Shown piece by piece: positions 7,306-16,921 of a stretch of 64,000 nt of DNA. Under the pieces are notes generated by a model. The model had not been told where the DNA came from. It was given only the letters and a program-made list of their open reading frames with translations, and searched no databases. Each line of letters opens with the position of its first letter. Within the stretch, counting starts at the first letter, position 1. Source of the stretch: Secundilactobacillus odoratitofui DSM 19909 = JCM 15043 (GTDB lineage Bacteria; Bacillota; Bacilli; Lactobacillales; Lactobacillaceae); assembly GCF_001434895.1 (NCBI RefSeq), contig NZ_AZEE01000027.1:384538-448537 (forward strand), given 5' to 3'. Position numbers and translations under genes: made by a program.

Positions 7306-8235
7306 TTGAAAAAATCACTTTTAAAACTTGGTTTACCCCTGACTGCTGTTGCAGCTGGGACACTTTACATGAGCAACAAACTCTTTGACATTGCATTTAA
7401 ACGCGTGAAAGAAGTACCAGCAACTTCCGAAGAAAAGCAAAAGTATGCTGACCAGTACTACGCGTACGTCGACTGGTTTCGCCACATTCCCCAAGAAACT
7501 TGGTACCTCAACGAACACGACCCTAAGAAACGCTTAGTTGCAACGTTTATCCAGCACCCTGATCACCTCAAAAAAACCGTTGTTATTTCTCACGGCTATA
7601 AAGGTAATCGCGAAACGATGGCCAACTATGCCAAAATGTTTTATGACATGGGCTATAACGTGTTGCTTCCCGATGATCGCGCCCACGGTGATAGCGCCGG
7701 CGAATATATCAGCTTTGGTTGGTTAGACCGATTAGACTACCTTAGTTGGATCAATAAGCTATTGGCCGTCAAAGGTGAAGACGAACGAATCTTGCTCTTC
7801 GGCGTTAGCATGGGTGGCGCTACCATGGAAATGCTGTCAGGCGAAAACTTACCGACTCAGGTCAAAGCCATCATCGCTGACTGCGGTTACTCCAGCATCA
7901 AAGAAGAGCTGATTTACCTCCTAAAGGAACAATATCACCTGCCAGAATATCCGTTTGAGCCAATGGTCAGCACGATTAATCGTCAACGCTTAGGCTACTA
8001 TCTCGGTGACGTTTCATCTAAAACACAGTTGGCTAAGAATCGTCGGCCAATTTTATTCATCCATGGCGGTAAGGATACCTACGTTCCCGTCCACATGGCC
8101 TACGAAAACTATCGGGCAACCAAAGCACCAAAACAGCTTTGGATCGTCAAAAATGCGACCCACGCCGAAAGCTTCTGGTATAACCCCGAAGCGTACAAGC
8201 AACGCGTCACATCATTCCTAAAAACTTATTTTTGA
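7306..8235 (+). CDS. Membrane-anchored alpha/beta hydrolase
   Basis: 309-residue protein with an N-terminal hydrophobic anchor (residues 5-23) and an alpha/beta hydrolase domain. The nucleophile elbow is GVSMGGA, the oxyanion region ISHGYKGN, and the catalytic His lies in NATHAESFWYNPE near the C-terminus. It resembles the YqkD/S9-like hydrolases of Gram-positive bacteria, which face the outside of the membrane. The start is TTG at 7306 with AGGAG seven bases before. There is no room for a normal promoter between the HPE hairpin (ends 7280) and this start. Substrate unknown. Confidence 0.85.
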   Translation: MKKSLLKLGLPLTAVAAGTLYMSNKLFDIAFKRVKEVPATSEEKQKYADQYYAYVDWFRHIPQETWYLNEHDPKKRLVATFIQHPDHLKKTVVISHGYKGNRETMANYAKMFYDMGYNVLLPDDRAHGDSAGEYISFGWLDRLDYLSWINKLLAVKGEDERILLFGVSMGGATMEMLSGENLPTQVKAIIADCGYSSIKEELIYLLKEQYHLPEYPFEPMVSTINRQRLGYYLGDVSSKTQLAKNRRPILFIHGGKDTYVPVHMAYENYRATKAPKQLWIVKNATHAESFWYNPEAYKQRVTSFLKTYF

Positions 8236-8289
8236 GATAAGTTCACAAATATAGCAATCGTCGTTCACATTTTTATCACATCTAGTTGG

Positions 8290-8540
8290 TATATTTAAAG
8301 CATAGCAAAGGCAACTTGCTATAAGCTTCAACGAAGTACCAACCTTACTTCCTTGATTAATTAGTTTCTCCCCCCTAGAGACTAATTAAATTGCTTGCAT
8401 GAAGGATCATCCTCCTCCCCTAGATCCGATTGATGCACCACTTCGATTGCTTACCCCCTTAGGTGATCGAAGTATCCAAACTCGAAGTTGTACTTCGATT
8501 TCTCATATATAAAAAGCCAACTCGTCGGAGTTGGCTTTTT
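8290..8540 (+). ncRNA. Candidate small RNA with three C-rich hairpin loops
   Basis: An extended -10 (TGGTATATT, TATATT at 8290-8295) precedes about 240 bases that end in a strong terminator at 8511-8540. Hairpins in order: TAGCAA/TTGCTA at 8303-8321; TTAATTAGT/ACTAATTAA at 8357-8389 with loop CCCCCTA; GGATC/GATCC at 8404-8427 with a loop holding CCTCCTCCCC; ACTTCGAT/ATCGAAGT at 8440-8473 with loop ACCCCC; TCGAAGT/ACTTCGA at 8482-8498. C-rich loops that can pair with ribosome binding sites are typical of Gram-positive regulatory RNAs such as RsaA, RsaE and LhrC. I do not match it to a named RNA. It fills the gap 8236-8655 together with two terminators. Confidence 0.65.
8511..8540 (+). terminator. 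Terminator of the small RNA
   Basis: AAAAAGCCAACTC pairs with GAGTTGGCTTTTT around the loop GTCG. It has a perfect GC-rich stem and a T run. Confidence 0.9.
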
Positions 8541-8579
8541 ATATGGATTGGGAAACGCTACTTTTTAAACTCAAGCGAA

Positions 8580-8616
8580 AACGCCGTCGGTCCCAAACTC
8601 TGGAACTGACGGCGTT
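8580..8616 (-). terminator. Terminator after guaC
   Basis: AACGCCGTC at 8580-8588 pairs with GACGGCGTT at 8608-8616, 40 bases beyond the guaC stop on the minus strand. The two-gene purA-guaC transcript probably ends here. Confidence 0.7.
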
Positions 8617-8655
8617 ATTCGTTACATAAAAATTTCTAATCGAAGCTCATCAGTC

Positions 8656-9642
8656 TTAGTAAGAATCGCCGTTCATCACGGAATTCTTGACGACCACGTA
8701 ATCGACAAGTCGAATATCCATCAACTTGCGCCCCCCGGCGTAGGAAATGGAACTTTGTAAATCTTCCTTCATCTCTTCAAGAGTGTCAGCAATATCGCCA
8801 CGATAAGGGACTAACATTTGTTTACCCTCAACGTTTCGGTACGCACCCTTTTGCGTTTCGGAGGCAGAGCCCCAGTATTGCTTAAAGGTTTTACCGTCAA
8901 TTTTAATCATACTGCCTGGTGACTGTAAGTGCCCAGCCATCAAGGACCCAATCATGACCATGCTGGCACCAAAGCGAATTGATTTGGCAATGTCGCCGTT
9001 ATAACGGATACCGCCATCAGCAATGATTGGTTTTTTCGCAGCTTTAGCACACAGACGAATAGCAGCTAACTGCCAACCACCCGTACCAAACCCAGTTTTA
9101 AGTTTAGTAATGCAGGCCTTGCCAGGTCCAATGCCGACCTTAGTCGCATCAGCACCGGCATTCTCTAATTCACGGACTGCTTCAGGTGTACCAACGTTCC
9201 CAGCAATCACGAAACTATCAGGCAGATTTTGTTTGATGTGTTGAATCATGCGAATCACAGAGTTCGAGTGACCATGGGCAATATCAATTGTGATATATTC
9301 AGGCACGTCTTTAGCCGCTGCTAATTCGTTAATGAAATCAAGTTCATCTTGTTTAACGCCAACACTAATCGAAGCAAACAAGCCTTGTTCATGCATCATT
9401 TTAACAAAATCATGTCGCGTTTCTGGTTGGAAACGGTGCATCACATAAAAGTAATCATTCTGTGCAAGCCAAATGGCAAGTTCATCGTTAATGACCGTCT
9501 CCATGTTAGCTGGCACAACCGGAATCTTAAAGGTCCGTGGGCCAAACTTAACGGAAGTATCAGCCTCAGAACGACTGTCGATGATGCACTTATTAGGGAC
9601 TAGTTGGATATCTTCGTAGTCAAATACTTCTGGGTTCATCAT
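8656..9642 (-). CDS. guaC: GMP reductase
   Basis: 328-residue IMPDH/GMPR-family enzyme that converts GMP to IMP with NADPH, feeding guanine nucleotides back toward AMP. It has the loop [20 protein letters not shown] with the catalytic cysteine and the phosphate-binding segment [23 protein letters not shown] domains are absent, as expected for GMP reductase rather than IMP dehydrogenase. The ATG at 9642 is eight bases after GGAG; an earlier in-frame ATG is too close to it. It lies 12 bases after purA, and the two enzymes act in sequence: GMP to IMP to adenylosuccinate. Confidence 0.93.
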   Translation of the reverse strand: MMNPEVFDYEDIQLVPNKCIIDSRSEADTSVKFGPRTFKIPVVPANMETVINDELAIWLAQNDYFYVMHRFQPETRHDFVKMMHEQGLFASISVGVKQDELDFINELAAAKDVPEYITIDIAHGHSNSVIRMIQHIKQNLPDSFVIAGNVGTPEAVRELENAGADATKVGIGPGKACITKLKTGFGTGGWQLAAIRLCAKAAKKPIIADGGIRYNGDIAKSIRFGASMVMIGSLMAGHLQSPGSMIKIDGKTFKQYWGSASETQKGAYRNVEGKQMLVPYRGDIADTLEEMKEDLQSSISYAGGRKLMDIRLVDYVVVKNSVMNGDSY

Positions 9643-9654
9643 TAACATTACTCC

Positions 9655-10953
9655 TTACTTTGCGTCGGTATCTTGCCAAGCGTCAATTAAGACGTTGGTT
9701 TGTGTCCGATCTGGGCCAACTGAGAACGTTGCAATATCAACACCAACGAGTTCAGCTAAACGTTTCACGTAGTTTTGGGCGTTAACAGGTAAATCTTCAA
9801 ACTGCTTAACGCCAGTGATATCTTCATCCCAACCTGGGAATTCTTCATAAACTGGTTTGCAGTTATTCAATTCCTTAAGGCTAGCTGGGTAATGATAAAT
9901 GGTTTTACCATCAAGCTCATAAGCCGTTGCAATCTTCAAAGTCTTGAGTCCGGTTAAAACGTCTAAACAGTTCAGTGAAAGATGCGTTAAACCAGAAACA
10001 CGTTTAGCGTGACGCATCACGACTGTATCAAACCAGCCAATTCGGCGTGGTCGCTTCGTAACAGTGCCATATTCATGACCTGCTTCACGGATAAAGTCGC
10101 CCGTTTCGTCGTTTAATTCAGTTGGGAATGGGCCGTCGCCAACTCGTGATGTGTAAGCCTTACATGCCCCAACAACTTCGTCAATCTTAGAAGGGCCGAC
10201 ACCATTACCGATTGTAACGCCCCCAGCAACAGGGTTCGAACTCGTCACAAATGGGTAGGTGCCGTGGTCGATATCCAGCATGACACCTTGCGCGCCTTCG
10301 AATAAGACGTGCTTGCCAGCATCGATGGCATCATTAATAACAACTGACGTATCAGTCACATAATCCTTCAATTCTTGACCGTAGTTATAGTAAGTTTCAA
10401 AAATTTCGTCAAATTGAAGTGGCTCATGATCGTACAACTTCGTGATTAACTGATTCTTTTCAGTTAAGTTTTGACGGAGCTTTTCTTCAAACGTATCCTT
10501 CTCTAATAAATCAGCAACCCGGATACCGATTCGTTCGGCTTTATCCATGTAAGCTGGTCCAATACCCTTGTTGGTAGTCCCAATCTTAGCTGACTTTGCT
10601 TGTTCTTGTAATTGATCAATGAGGATGTGATAAGGCAAAATAACGTGTGCCCGGTTCGAAATTCGTAAATTATCGGTTGGAACATTACGATCGTGTAAGT
10701 AGTGAAGTTCTTCCACTAATGACTTAGGGTTAAGAACCACACCATTACCGATTACGCTTAACTTGTCTGAGTAGAAGATCCCAGATGGAATTAAGTGTAA
10801 CTTATATGTTTCACCTTTAAAGACAATGGTATGACCGGCGTTGTCGCCGCCTTGGTAACGCGCAACAACATCCGCTTGCTTGCTCAAAAAGTCGGTAATC
10901 TTACCTTTACCTTCGTCGCCCCATTGGCTTCCTACTACTACTATCGATGACAT
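9655..10953 (-). CDS. purA: Adenylosuccinate synthetase
   Basis: 432-residue enzyme joining IMP and aspartate with GTP to make adenylosuccinate, the first step from IMP to AMP. The P-loop [12 protein letters not shown] is at residues 8-19; [18 protein letters not shown] and the GTP-binding C-terminal region are present. Length is the family norm. GAGGTG precedes the ATG. It is first in the purA-guaC operon and divergent from purB; PurR-type boxes lie in the shared intergenic region. Confidence 0.97.
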   Translation of the reverse strand: MSSIVVVGSQWGDEGKGKITDFLSKQADVVARYQGGDNAGHTIVFKGETYKLHLIPSGIFYSDKLSVIGNGVVLNPKSLVEELHYLHDRNVPTDNLRISNRAHVILPYHILIDQLQEQAKSAKIGTTNKGIGPAYMDKAERIGIRVADLLEKDTFEEKLRQNLTEKNQLITKLYDHEPLQFDEIFETYYNYGQELKDYVTDTSVVINDAIDAGKHVLFEGAQGVMLDIDHGTYPFVTSSNPVAGGVTIGNGVGPSKIDEVVGACKAYTSRVGDGPFPTELNDETGDFIREAGHEYGTVTKRPRRIGWFDTVVMRHAKRVSGLTHLSLNCLDVLTGLKTLKIATAYELDGKTIYHYPASLKELNNCKPVYEEFPGWDEDITGVKQFEDLPVNAQNYVKRLAELVGVDIATFSVGPDRTQTNVLIDAWQDTDAK

Positions 10954-11045
10954 TAGAACACCTCATATCTAAAAATTGCTAAGCTGTTAAACACGAACAA
11001 CCCAGCAATTAACATTCTACCAATTTCAAATCACCAATGCAAGCT

Positions 11046-11090
11046 AAAATACGAATATTTTGAATGGTATAGGAATTAATGTTCTTAAAT
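11046..11090. promoter_or_regulatory. Candidate PurR box pair between purA and purB
   Basis: ACGAATATT at 11051-11059 and the inverted ATGTTCT at 11079-11085 resemble two opposed PurBoxes (core CGAAC). The motif AATTAATGTTC recurs at 11213-11224 with TTCG. These positions are inside the 305-base gap 10954-11258, which holds no gene. The match is partial: CGAATAT and TTCTT differ from the best core at one base each. Confidence 0.45.
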
Positions 11091-11212
11091 GTAAGCAATT
11101 AGACTAATATCATAACTAATATACAAATTGTAAGCAAATTGTGTTTTCAATCTACTATACAGGGACACTCATAATATGTTATTATTTTAGAGGAAATTCA
11201 ACCAAGAATTTC

Positions 11213-11230
11213 AATTAATGTTCGTAATTT
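11213..11230. promoter_or_regulatory. Candidate PurBox near the purB start
   Basis: AATTAATGTTCGTAATTT reads ATTACGAACATT on the other strand and contains the full CGAACAT PurBox core. It repeats 11 bases of the site at 11074-11084 and lies 29 bases upstream of the purB ATG. Confidence 0.5.
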
Positions 11231-11258
11231 GACGATAAAATCAGAAATGAGGATGAAG

Positions 11259-12554
11259 ATGCTCGAAAGATATACACGTCCAGAAATGGCAAAGATTTGG
11301 TCACTTCATAACCAATACCAATCATGGTTGGAAGTTGAGATTGCAGTTGATGAAGCCTGGGCTAAGCTGGGGGTTGTTCCCCAGGCCGACGTTGATCTGA
11401 TCAACGCTAACGCCACCTTCGATGAAAACCGCATCGCCGAAATCGAGGCTGTAACGCATCACGACGTTGTCGCCTTCACACGAGACGTTTCCGAATCACT
11501 TGGTGAAGAACGCAAGTGGATCCACTATGGTATGACGAGTACTGACGTTGTTGACACCGCTCAAGGCTACCGTCTTAAGCAGGCTAACGAATTGTTACGA
11601 GCAGATTTACTTCATTTAAAAGAAGTTATTAAAAAACAGGCACTTAAGTATAAAGATACGGTCATGATTGGCCGAACCCACGGTGTTCAAGCTGAACCAA
11701 CGACGTTTGGCTTAAAATTGGCCCGCTGGTATTCAGAAGTTAACCGGGATATTGAACGTTTCGATGCTGCCGCTGCTGAAGTTGAAGCTGGCAAAATCAG
11801 TGGTGCCGTTGGAACTTTCGCAAACGTGCCACCTTTCGTTGAAGAGTACGTGTGCGAAAAGTTAGGCTTGCGGGCCCAAGAAATCACTAGTCAGGTCTTA
11901 CCGCGCGACTTGCACGCTAATTACATCGCAACCTTGGCTTTAATTGGCACGAGTCTAGAGGAATTCGCCACTGAGATTCGAGCACTGCAGCGTTCTGAAA
12001 TCCATGAAGTAGAAGAACATTTCAACAAGGGCCAAAAAGGGTCATCCGCTATGCCACATAAGCGTAACCCCATCGGCTCTGAAAACATCACTGGATTGGC
12101 CCGTGTCCTGCGTGGCCACGTCCAAACCGCCTATGAAGATGTGTCACTATGGCACGAACGTGATATTTCACATTCATCTGCCGAACGCATCATTTTACCT
12201 GATACGACAGCAACCCTGGACTACATGCTGAACCGTTTCAGTCGCATCGTTGAAAACTTAACGGTTTTCCCTGAGCGCATGAAGCACAACATGACGTTAA
12301 CTTACGGCTTGATTTATAGCCAACGCGTGTTGCTTAAGTTAATCGACAGCGGTTTAACTCGTGAAACAGCCTACGACTTGGTACAGCCATTAACCGCTCG
12401 TGCCTGGGACGAAGGCTTACAATTCCGACCACTTGTTGAGGGTAACGAGACCATCATGTCACACCTTTCTCAAGCTGATATCGATGACGCGTTTGACTAC
12501 CACTACCACATCCGTCACGTTGACGAAATTTTCGACCGGATCGGTTTAAAATAA
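11259..12554 (+). CDS. purB: Adenylosuccinate lyase
   Basis: 431-residue fumarase/aspartase-superfamily enzyme. It splits adenylosuccinate to AMP and fumarate and also acts on SAICAR in IMP synthesis. The signature GSSAMPHKRNP is present, with TSTDVVDTAQ and GRTHGVQAEPTTFG as the other conserved regions. The ATG before LERYTRPEMAK at 11259 is preferred because GAGGA lies five bases upstream; an earlier TTG in frame lacks a ribosome site. It is divergent from purA, so both AMP-branch enzymes share one regulatory region. Confidence 0.96.
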   Translation: MLERYTRPEMAKIWSLHNQYQSWLEVEIAVDEAWAKLGVVPQADVDLINANATFDENRIAEIEAVTHHDVVAFTRDVSESLGEERKWIHYGMTSTDVVDTAQGYRLKQANELLRADLLHLKEVIKKQALKYKDTVMIGRTHGVQAEPTTFGLKLARWYSEVNRDIERFDAAAAEVEAGKISGAVGTFANVPPFVEEYVCEKLGLRAQEITSQVLPRDLHANYIATLALIGTSLEEFATEIRALQRSEIHEVEEHFNKGQKGSSAMPHKRNPIGSENITGLARVLRGHVQTAYEDVSLWHERDISHSSAERIILPDTTATLDYMLNRFSRIVENLTVFPERMKHNMTLTYGLIYSQRVLLKLIDSGLTRETAYDLVQPLTARAWDEGLQFRPLVEGNETIMSHLSQADIDDAFDYHYHIRHVDEIFDRIGLK

Positions 12555-12569
12555 CTTAATAGGTCACAC

Positions 12570-12610
12570 AAAAGGAGCTCACGCCAGTTACATTGGCATG
12601 AGTTCCTTTT
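12570..12610. terminator. Bidirectional terminator between purB and the ABC permease
   Basis: AAAAGGA at 12570-12576 pairs with TCCTTTT at 12604-12610, with inner helices CTCA/TGAG and GCCA/TGGC. T runs occur on both strands. Confidence 0.8.
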
Positions 12611-12630
12611 AATGTGGTTAATTGTAGCGC

Positions 12631-15348
12631 TTAATCCACCGACTTCAACGCTTCTAACATATCCACGCTTTGAATCTTGTGGTTCATCATCACCATGATC
12701 ACCAGCGAGAAAAGCACGGTTAATCCGACCGAAATGCCGACGTTTAGCCAGGTCAACCCTGGTGCCACCATCGCAGTTGACGGTGGCAGTAACCCCATAA
12801 TGTAGGCGTGAAAGGCGTACCCGACACCCACACCAACGAGGATCCCGACCCCAGTCAAAATATTAGTTTCACGATAAATATACATCAGAACTTCTTTTGG
12901 ATAGAAACCTAGCACTTTCAGGGTTGAAAGTTCCCGAACCCGTTCTGACACATTGATATTTGTTAACGTATAAAGTACTACCAGTGACAGTAAGGAAGCA
13001 CTTAAGACCAACACCAAAATTAAGTTGTTGAGGTTACTCAAAATATTAGTAATCGTTTGTTTAGCATCTTGTGACCGGACCGTTTGAACGGCCGCTTCGT
13101 GCTGATTAAACTGCTTTGCAAAATCATTAACCTTGCTCGTTGTTGATTTCTTCAAGCTGACTAGGTAAGCATTCATGGTTGCTGCGTGACCATAAACTTT
13201 CGTGTAGTACGTTTGATTCATGTAGACATCGTGACCGGCATACATTGTCGTAATACCTGCCACTTTAATTTGATGAGCAGTACCATCGGTATCCTTAAGT
13301 TTAAAGGTATCGCCCACCGAAACACCCTGTAATTTGGCTAATTTTTGGGAAACAATCGCGCCATGATTAGATAGCTGACTTCGTTTACCAGATGAAACGT
13401 CCCGTAATTTGATGTATTGATCTAACTGCGAAGGTGTTTTAGGGACCATCAGTGACACCGACTCACGCGAATCTGAATTAGCAGTAGTTGCATAAACGTT
13501 CTCAAAATAAACGGCCGTTTGCCGCTTAACAGTCGAAGCATCAGTCACTGATTGCTGAGCCTTTTTCACCGCCGTTTGAGTCGCGTTCGGATTATACACT
13601 GCCACCAAATCATACTGACTAATTTGACTAAACTGGCGATTGACGATGGTATTCAGTGAGTCCCGAATACCAAAGCCAGTAATCATCAACGCAGTCGCAC
13701 CGGCCACGCCAATAATGGTCATTAACATTCGACCCTTGTACCGAAACAGATTGCGGGCAGTCACCTTATACGAAAAACTTAATTTGCGCCAAATTGGTGT
13801 GACGCGTTCAAGTAGAATGCGTGAACCACTCACTGGTGCCTTAGGCAACATCAGTTCAGCTGGCACTAACTTAAGTGATTGCCTTGCCGCTAACCAAGAT
13901 GCTAGCACTGTGGAAAGAAGCGCTAGCAGCAATCCCAATCCGACCAGGCCTGGATGTAGGGCTAACTTTAACGTGCTGAAATTAAAGTTGGCCGTATACG
14001 CCCGAAAAATGATTCGAGGCAAAGTTACAAGTCCTAGGTAGCTCCCAATGATTGTCCCAGTAAGCGCAGTTCCCACACTATAAATCAAGAACTCGCGCAT
14101 CACTTCACCCTTGGTATATCCTAAGGCACGCAGCGTTCCCATCTCAATCCGCTTTTCTTCAACCATTCGTCTCATGGTTGTAAAACAAACCAGGATTGCA
14201 ATCAAGAAGAAAAAGGCTGGGAATGACTTACCAAGTGCGTCGATTCGTGAAGCGTCTTCACCATAGTTGTTATAGCCATCATTGTAGTTGTTTCGACTCT
14301 CGATATTTAGAGTCACGTCGTCTAACGTTGCCTTTTGTGCACGAGCGTCCGCAACTTTTGACTTAGCCGTCGTTAACGCCGTCTGCTTTGTCTTTAACGC
14401 CTTTTTTTGTGCAGTAAGCTTTTGTTGTTGCGTCTTCAATTGCGTTAAAGCCGTCGAACTGTTAGCCGCTTGGGCTTGTTTAAGTTGTGCCGTTAGTTGT
14501 GTTTGGGCCGTTGTTAGTCGCTTTGTTGCAGCTGTCAGGGCGCGCTCATTACGTTGAATTTGCGCCTCAGCAGTTGAAATTTCATCATTTAAATCATTTC
14601 GTAAGCTTGTCACCCTGGCACAATTTCGTCGATTGAGCGTCTTTTGCAACTTATCCGTGAGCGTTGCGGCATGGTGCTCATAAGCCGTTGAATATGCCTC
14701 ACCCTTAGTTTTCGTGAAGGCTAATCGAGCAACGTTTGGCTTCGTACTTTTAAAAGCCGATGCCTTGACATACGCAAAACCATATAGGCTACCATTACCA
14801 AGACTGGTGCTCCCTAACTTATCCTTTTTTAAATACTCAGTTGAGGTCGCGAATCCGACAATGGTGTACGTTTTGTGATTCAAACCACTTGTTTTGCCAG
14901 CTTTACCAGTTGCTAAAGTAATCGTATCCCCTAGCCGGTAACGGCCTCGCAGCTGGTTACTCAACACGATCTGGTCATCAGTCTTAGCTTGGTGCCCCTT
15001 TGTCAGAGTCATTTGCGATAACTTGTCAGGATTGCTTTGAATTCGAAGTGCGTGTGAACTATTTTTGATCACCATATCAGTGGTGTGACCAAATTCAACC
15101 GTTTTAATGCCGTCCAAGTTTTGAATTGTTGAACGATCCTTTGCATTTAAGGCAACTGTTGAGCTAACCTCAGCGTCGGCCAGATGTTCGGCCGTATAGG
15201 CTTGCTGCGCGGTGTGTCGCATATTGGGGCCAGTTGCATTTAAGCCAATTAAAACGAAAACGCCTAGCATCAGTAACGCCGAGACCGAGATAAACCGCGC
15301 CCGTGACATCTTAAATTCACGAGCAATATTTTTAGATAACATTTTCAT
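12631..15348 (-). CDS. ABC transporter permease, double FtsX domain
   Basis: 905-residue membrane protein of the MacB/FtsX superfamily, with one N-terminal membrane helix (FISVSALLMLGVFVLIGLNA), a large outside region and two FtsX blocks. A coiled coil rich in Gln, Ala and Lys lies near residues 245-335 (for example LKTQQQKLTAQKKALKTKQ). The C-terminal block ends VDMLEALKSVD. Such large permeases export or pull out lipids, peptides or antibiotics rather than import nutrients. The ATG at 15348 is 11 bases after the ATPase stop, with a weak site (GGTAGG). It pairs with the ATPase upstream and probably with the divergent TetR regulator. Cargo unknown. Confidence 0.88.
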   Translation of the reverse strand: MKMLSKNIAREFKMSRARFISVSALLMLGVFVLIGLNATGPNMRHTAQQAYTAEHLADAEVSSTVALNAKDRSTIQNLDGIKTVEFGHTTDMVIKNSSHALRIQSNPDKLSQMTLTKGHQAKTDDQIVLSNQLRGRYRLGDTITLATGKAGKTSGLNHKTYTIVGFATSTEYLKKDKLGSTSLGNGSLYGFAYVKASAFKSTKPNVARLAFTKTKGEAYSTAYEHHAATLTDKLQKTLNRRNCARVTSLRNDLNDEISTAEAQIQRNERALTAATKRLTTAQTQLTAQLKQAQAANSSTALTQLKTQQQKLTAQKKALKTKQTALTTAKSKVADARAQKATLDDVTLNIESRNNYNDGYNNYGEDASRIDALGKSFPAFFFLIAILVCFTTMRRMVEEKRIEMGTLRALGYTKGEVMREFLIYSVGTALTGTIIGSYLGLVTLPRIIFRAYTANFNFSTLKLALHPGLVGLGLLLALLSTVLASWLAARQSLKLVPAELMLPKAPVSGSRILLERVTPIWRKLSFSYKVTARNLFRYKGRMLMTIIGVAGATALMITGFGIRDSLNTIVNRQFSQISQYDLVAVYNPNATQTAVKKAQQSVTDASTVKRQTAVYFENVYATTANSDSRESVSLMVPKTPSQLDQYIKLRDVSSGKRSQLSNHGAIVSQKLAKLQGVSVGDTFKLKDTDGTAHQIKVAGITTMYAGHDVYMNQTYYTKVYGHAATMNAYLVSLKKSTTSKVNDFAKQFNQHEAAVQTVRSQDAKQTITNILSNLNNLILVLVLSASLLSLVVLYTLTNINVSERVRELSTLKVLGFYPKEVLMYIYRETNILTGVGILVGVGVGYAFHAYIMGLLPPSTAMVAPGLTWLNVGISVGLTVLFSLVIMVMMNHKIQSVDMLEALKSVD

Positions 15349-15358
15349 CGTCGTTCGC

Positions 15359-16063
15359 CTACCATTCAAGTTCTGCCACTGGTGTTGGCCGATTATTATG
15401 AGTGTCAGCCTTAACACGACCATCCGCAATTTCAATCACATGATCTGCCATCGGGCGAATCATCGAGTTGTGCGTCACGATAATCACATTCTTACCGGAA
15501 TTTCTCGTAAAATCCTGAAAGAGCTGGAGAATTTTCTTACCAGTCTTGTAGTCAAGCGCCCCAGTCGGTTCATCAGCCAGCAATAAATCCGGGTTTTTAG
15601 CAATCGCTCTCGCAATGGCAACCCGTTGCTGTTCGCCACCGGATAACTGAGCGGGAAAACTTTGTGTTCGGTCTGATAACCCGACCGCCGTTAACGCCTC
15701 ATCAGCTGCCATTGCGTGATCAGCAATTTCAGAGGCTAACTCAACGTTCTCCGCAGTCGTTAAATTTTGAACGAGATTATAAAATTGAAATACAAACCCA
15801 ACCTGTTTACGTCGATAAGTCGTTAAGCCTCTAGCATCGAGTTCACCCAATTCAACACCATTTACAATTACCGAGCCACTTGTCAGCGGATCCATACCTC
15901 CAAGTACGTTTAATAGCGTTGATTTGCCCGCACCTGATGCACCTAAGATGATGGTTAGTTCGCCTGGTGCAATCTCAAAGCTAATATTCTTGTTTGCAGT
16001 TACCGCATTAGCCCCCGTGCCGTAGGTTTTGGTCTCATTTTTAACGGAAATAAAATTAGTCAT
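15359..16063 (-). CDS. ABC transporter ATPase, MacB/LolD type
   Basis: 234-residue nucleotide-binding subunit with Walker [10 protein letters not shown], signature [14 protein letters not shown], Walker [13 protein letters not shown] and an H-loop in VTHN. It powers the FtsX-type permease encoded immediately downstream. GGAGGGAGAAGG precedes the ATG. Divergent from the TetR gene, with an inverted repeat between them. Confidence 0.93.
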   Translation of the reverse strand: MTNFISVKNETKTYGTGANAVTANKNISFEIAPGELTIILGASGAGKSTLLNVLGGMDPLTSGSVIVNGVELGELDARGLTTYRRKQVGFVFQFYNLVQNLTTAENVELASEIADHAMAADEALTAVGLSDRTQSFPAQLSGGEQQRVAIARAIAKNPDLLLADEPTGALDYKTGKKILQLFQDFTRNSGKNVIIVTHNSMIRPMADHVIEIADGRVKADTHNNRPTPVAELEW

Positions 16064-16087
16064 TGCCTTCTCCCTCCAAACGATTAA

Positions 16088-16124
16088 TAATGAACAACGT
16101 GTTAATTAAATTACTCGTTCATTA
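16088..16124. promoter_or_regulatory. Inverted repeat, candidate TetR operator
   Basis: TAATGAAC at 16088-16095 and GTTCATTA at 16117-16124 form a perfect inverted repeat with a 21-base gap containing the self-complementary TTAATTAA. It sits in the 130-base space between the ABC operon and the divergent TetR gene. Confidence 0.5.
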
Positions 16125-16193
16125 AACCACATCACTTACTTTTTTCTATGCACAAAATCACTGAAAAGTGTTTAGTAAACTTAGGAGGTCCAC

Positions 16194-16805
16194 ATGACAA
16201 CCCATGAAGAACAGGTTGCGCAAACACACGCGGCCATAATTGACGCACTCGTAACTGTCGGCAAGACTAAACCACTCAACCGCATCACCATTAGTGACAT
16301 TACAAGGACCAGTGGCATCAGTCGTGGCACTTTTTACCTCCACTATCTCGATAAGGATGATTTGATCAACCAGCTCACAGATCAATTTATTGACCGTCTT
16401 CAAACGTTGTTAGATGAAGAGATGCACGGCGCAATGGCTTATCAAAACCTCGTTACTGGTCAGCCATACCCAGTTGTGATTGACGTCCTTGATCTCGTCG
16501 CAGCAAATAAGCCCCTGCTTCGCTTTTTACTGGGGGTTAACGGTGATCCTGCTCTATACAGGCACATCATCGAAATTCTGCAATCTGCCATTCTGGCCGA
16601 GCTTTCCAACGTTAAAGGTCGGCCAAACTTTCGCAAGGATATTCCGCAATCCTACGCGTTAAGCCTTGTCACCAACGCCATCATGTCAATCGTCACCACC
16701 TGGCTGATGGGTGATGACACTCTAGATAAGCAGGCGGTCGCAGCCATCATCATGCGAACATTGTACTTATCGCCATATGAAATACTTGGTATCGAACGGC
16801 AATAG
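16194..16805 (+). CDS. TetR/AcrR-family regulator
   Basis: 203-residue one-component repressor. The N-terminal helix-turn-helix is clear (ITISDITRTSGISRGTFYLHYLDKDDLI, split here as ITISDITRTSGISR and GTFYLHYLDKDDLI), followed by a helical ligand-binding part with no recognisable signature. TAGGAGG precedes the ATG. By position it most likely controls the divergent two-gene ABC exporter, with the inverted repeat at 16088-16124 as operator. The inducer is unknown. Confidence 0.88.
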   Translation: MTTHEEQVAQTHAAIIDALVTVGKTKPLNRITISDITRTSGISRGTFYLHYLDKDDLINQLTDQFIDRLQTLLDEEMHGAMAYQNLVTGQPYPVVIDVLDLVAANKPLLRFLLGVNGDPALYRHIIEILQSAILAELSNVKGRPNFRKDIPQSYALSLVTNAIMSIVTTWLMGDDTLDKQAVAAIIMRTLYLSPYEILGIERQ

Positions 16806-16921
16806 TATCAACTCACAAACTATTTATCATCTTATCAATCAAATTCGAAAATCGGCCCCAATTCTATTTCCTATTTGCTATACTTGAAGTAGTAGCAATG
16901 TTTACGAAAGCAGGCTAGATT

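Noticed and set aside
8399-8512. A 38-codon reading frame (MKDHPPPLD...) inside the small RNA
   Set aside because: No ribosome binding site precedes the ATG, and its sequence is explained by the C-rich hairpins. A dual-function RNA cannot be fully excluded.
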